This document shows positions 9,917 to 11,694 of a stretch of 11,694 nucleotides of DNA, piece by piece; position 1 is the first letter of the stretch; every line of letters begins with the position of its first letter. The DNA comes from Brugia malayi. Its lineage: Eukaryota > Nematoda > Chromadorea > Rhabditida > Onchocercidae. The DNA lies in assembly GCF_000002995.4 (NCBI RefSeq), contig NW_025062415.1, positions 1-11,694 of the forward strand, read 5' to 3'. The position numbers and the translations under genes were made by a program. Below the pieces are notes generated by a model. That model searched no databases. It was not told the DNA's origin and saw nothing but the letters and a program-made list of their open reading frames with translations.

Positions 9917-11190
9917 CATTAGACAAGGAAATTGGTTCTAATTTATCAATTTTAATTTTAATTAAGTGCCAAACTGCTAAAAAAGCTTATTTTGAACCTA
10001 ATTGACTATGTTACGTGCATTGTACCAGTGCTGGTCCTATATTGTGTTGTCATTTTATAGTTTAAATATTAAAATACGCTTTTGTAATTAAGTTTTGCGC
10101 ATAATTTATCAGCAAAATTAATAAAACTTTCAATTAATCATGATTTTAATTCAATTTAAGAATTTAAATTAAATTTAAATTCAAATTTAAATTTTGAATT
10201 TTTTAAAATTTTAAAATTTGTTATAGTTTTCTTACATTAGACAAGGAAATTGGTTCTAATTTATCAATTTTAATTTTAATTAAGTGCCAAAACTGCTAAA
10301 AAAAGCTTATTTTGAACCTAATTGACTATGTTACGTGCATTGTACCAGTGCTGGTCCTATATTGTGTTGTCATTTTATAGTTTAAATATTAAAATACGCT
10401 TTTGTAATTAAGTTTTGCGCATAAATTCATCAGCAAATTAATAAACTTTCAATTAATCATGATTTTAATTCAATTTAAGAATTTAAATTAAATTTAAATT
10501 CAAATTTAAATTTTGAATTTTTTAAAAATTTTAAAATTTGTTATAGTTTCTTACATTAGACAAGGAAATTGGTTCTAATTTATCAATTTTATTTTAATTA
10601 AGTGCCAAAACTGCTAAAAAAAGCTTATTTTGAACCTAATTGACTATGTTACGTGCATTGTACCAGTGCTGGTCTATATTGTGTTGTCATTTTATAGTTT
10701 AAATATTAAATACGCTTTTGTAATTAAGTTTTGCGCATAAATTCATCAGCAAAATTAATAAAACTTTCAATTAATCATGATTTTAATTCAATTTAAGAAT
10801 TTAAATTAAATTTAAATTCAAATTTAAATTTTGAATTTTTTAAAATTTTAAAATTTGTTATAGTTATCTTACATTAGACAAGGAAATTGGTTCTAATTTA
10901 TCAATTTTAATTTTAATTAAGTGCCAAAACTGCTAAAAAAAGCTTATTTTGAACCTAATTGACTATGTTACGTGCATTGTACCAGTGCTGGTCTTATATT
11001 GTGTTGTCATTTTGTATTTTAATATTTAAATACGCTTTTGTAATTAAGTTTTGCGCATAAATTCATCAGCAAAATTAATAAAACTTTCAATTAATCATGA
11101 TTTTAATTCAATTTAAGAATTTAAATTAAATTTAATTCAAATTTAAATTTTGAATTTTTAAAAATTTTAAAATTTGTTATAGTTTTCTTA

Positions 11191-11513
11191 CATTAGACAA
11201 GGAAATTGGTTCATATTTATCAATTTTAATTTTAATTAAGTGCCAAAACTGCTAAAAAAAAGCTTATTTTGAACCTAATTGACTATGTTACGTGCATTGT
11301 ACCAGTGCTGGATCTATATTGTGTTGTCATTTTATAGTTTAAATATTAAAATACGCTTTTGTAATTTAAATTTTGAACTTAATTCATCAGCAAAATTAAT
11401 AAAACTTTCAATTAATCATGATTTTAGTTAAATTTAAGAATTTAAAATTAAATTTAAATTCAAATTTAAATTTTGAATTTTTTAAAAATTTAAAATTTGT
11501 TATAGTTTTCTTA
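11191..11513 (+). repeat. Divergent monomer 36 (323 bp) with altered TGCGCA segment
   Basis: At 11361-11390 the usual gtaattaagttttgcgcat segment is replaced by gtaatttaaattttgaactt, removing TGCGCA and a CpG. The 15 bases at 11363-11377 (aatttaaattttgaa) exactly match the monomer's own palindromic A/T domain about 100 bp downstream. Other private changes are ggttcatattt, an A8 tract, tgctggatcta (a new GATC), ttagttaaa and tttaaaatt. Confidence 0.85.
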
Positions 11514-11694
11514 CATTAGACAAGGGAAATTGGTTCTAATTTATCAATTTTAATTTTAATTAAGTGTCAAAACTGCTAAAAAAAGCTTATTTTGAACCTA
11601 ATTGACTATGTTACGTGCGTTGTGCCAGTGCTGATCCTATATTGTGTTGTCATTTTTTAGTTTAAATATTAAAATATGCTTTTGTAATTAAGTT
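11514..11694 (+). repeat. Partial monomer 37 (first 181 bp)
   Basis: The copy is cut by the window end just after taattaagtt. It has caagggaaa (an extra g), gtgtcaaaac, the gcgttgtgccagtgctgatcc core otherwise seen only in copy 7, cattttttagt, and atatgc in place of atacgc (CpG to TpG). The return of the left-block GATC state here, after 19 complete monomers without it, is notable. Confidence 0.85.

Larger units (their letters stand above)
6082..11190. repeat. Right subfamily block, monomers 20-35
   Basis: Point variants are nearly fixed here. All copies lack ctGAtcc; all have aaacTttc except copy 21; all have ttaAttc. The run gcttttg (four Ts) is in 21, 23-26 and 28-35, with gctttg in 20, 22 and 27. 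The aaattCatc variant is in 21, 23, 24, 26, 30, 31 and 33-35. The uniformity fits recent amplification from a small set of monomers. Single-base losses in A, T and C runs build up from about copy 28 rightward, which may be real or may be sequencing error. Confidence 0.8.
1..11694. repeat. Tandem satellite DNA array, ~320-bp monomer, 36 full copies plus one partial
   Basis: The entire window is one head-to-tail repeat. With the phase set at cattagacaagg, monomers 1-37 start at 2, 323, 641, 959, 1278, 1598, 1917, 2237, 2558, 2875, 3195, 3517, 3837, 4159, 4481, 4798, 5120, 5440, 5761, 6082, 6403, 6724, 7045, 7366, 7688, 8010, 8330, 8650, 8970, 9289, 9607, 9917, 10235, 10554, 10872, 11191 and 11514 (partial). 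Lengths are 310-323 bp. All copies have the same orientation and no unrelated sequence interrupts them. Every copy carries one HindIII site (aagctt), and every complete copy one TCATGA. There is no gene anywhere: stops occur in all six frames of the reference monomer, and length changes shift the frame between copies. High A+T, long unbroken tandem structure and monomer homogeneity are typical of centromeric or pericentromeric satellites; that location is inferred. Confidence 0.98.

Noticed and set aside
1..11694. CRISPR array or bacterial direct-repeat locus
   Set aside because: The unit is a ~320-bp head-to-tail repeat with no unique spacers; similarity runs through the full length of every unit.
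1..11694. Protein-coding repeat (for example a tandem-repeat surface protein)
   Set aside because: Stops occur in all six frames within the first 65 bases of the reference monomer, and monomer lengths are mostly not multiples of three, so no frame stays open.

Overview
The whole window is one head-to-tail tandem satellite DNA array. A monomer of about 320 bp occurs 36 complete times (positions 2-11513), followed by the first 181 bp of a 37th copy (11514-11694). The array enters at the first base and is still running at the last, so neither edge is visible. Complete monomers are 310-323 bp (mean 319.8). They are highly similar, differing mainly by a few recurrent point variants and by 1-bp changes in A, T or C runs. 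I found no protein-coding gene, RNA gene, transposon or CRISPR array. In the reference monomer (4159-4480) stop codons occur in all six reading frames within the first 65 bases.

This looks like constitutive heterochromatin, probably centromeric or pericentromeric, of a eukaryote. The reference monomer is about 79% A+T (68 G/C of 322). It keeps three CpG dinucleotides where base composition predicts about 3.6, so there is no strong CpG depletion. That argues mildly against a heavily methylated genome such as a vertebrate or flowering plant and fits an insect or other invertebrate. The species and satellite family cannot be named from the sequence.

Each monomer has a fixed internal plan: (a) a conserved 5' box beginning cattagacaagg; (b) an A7 tract running into a HindIII site; (c) a less AT-rich central core with a short dyad (accag-tg-ctggt); (d) a segment carrying TGCGCA; (e) an atcatgat dyad; (f) about 60 bp that is nearly pure A/T and built of nested palindromes.

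Diagnostic variants give the array a history. Monomers 1-19 (2-6081) are a mixed, older-looking block with GATC/GGTC, A/G and T/C polymorphisms. Monomers 9-17 there show a two-monomer alternation with one phase slip. Monomers 20-35 (6082-11190) are more uniform in point variants, with a hint of a five-monomer period (about 1606 bp). Monomers 36-37 diverge and partly return to left-block variants. This pattern fits local amplification by unequal exchange inside an older array. Single-base deletions in short runs are dense at the right end, so some length variation may be assembly error.
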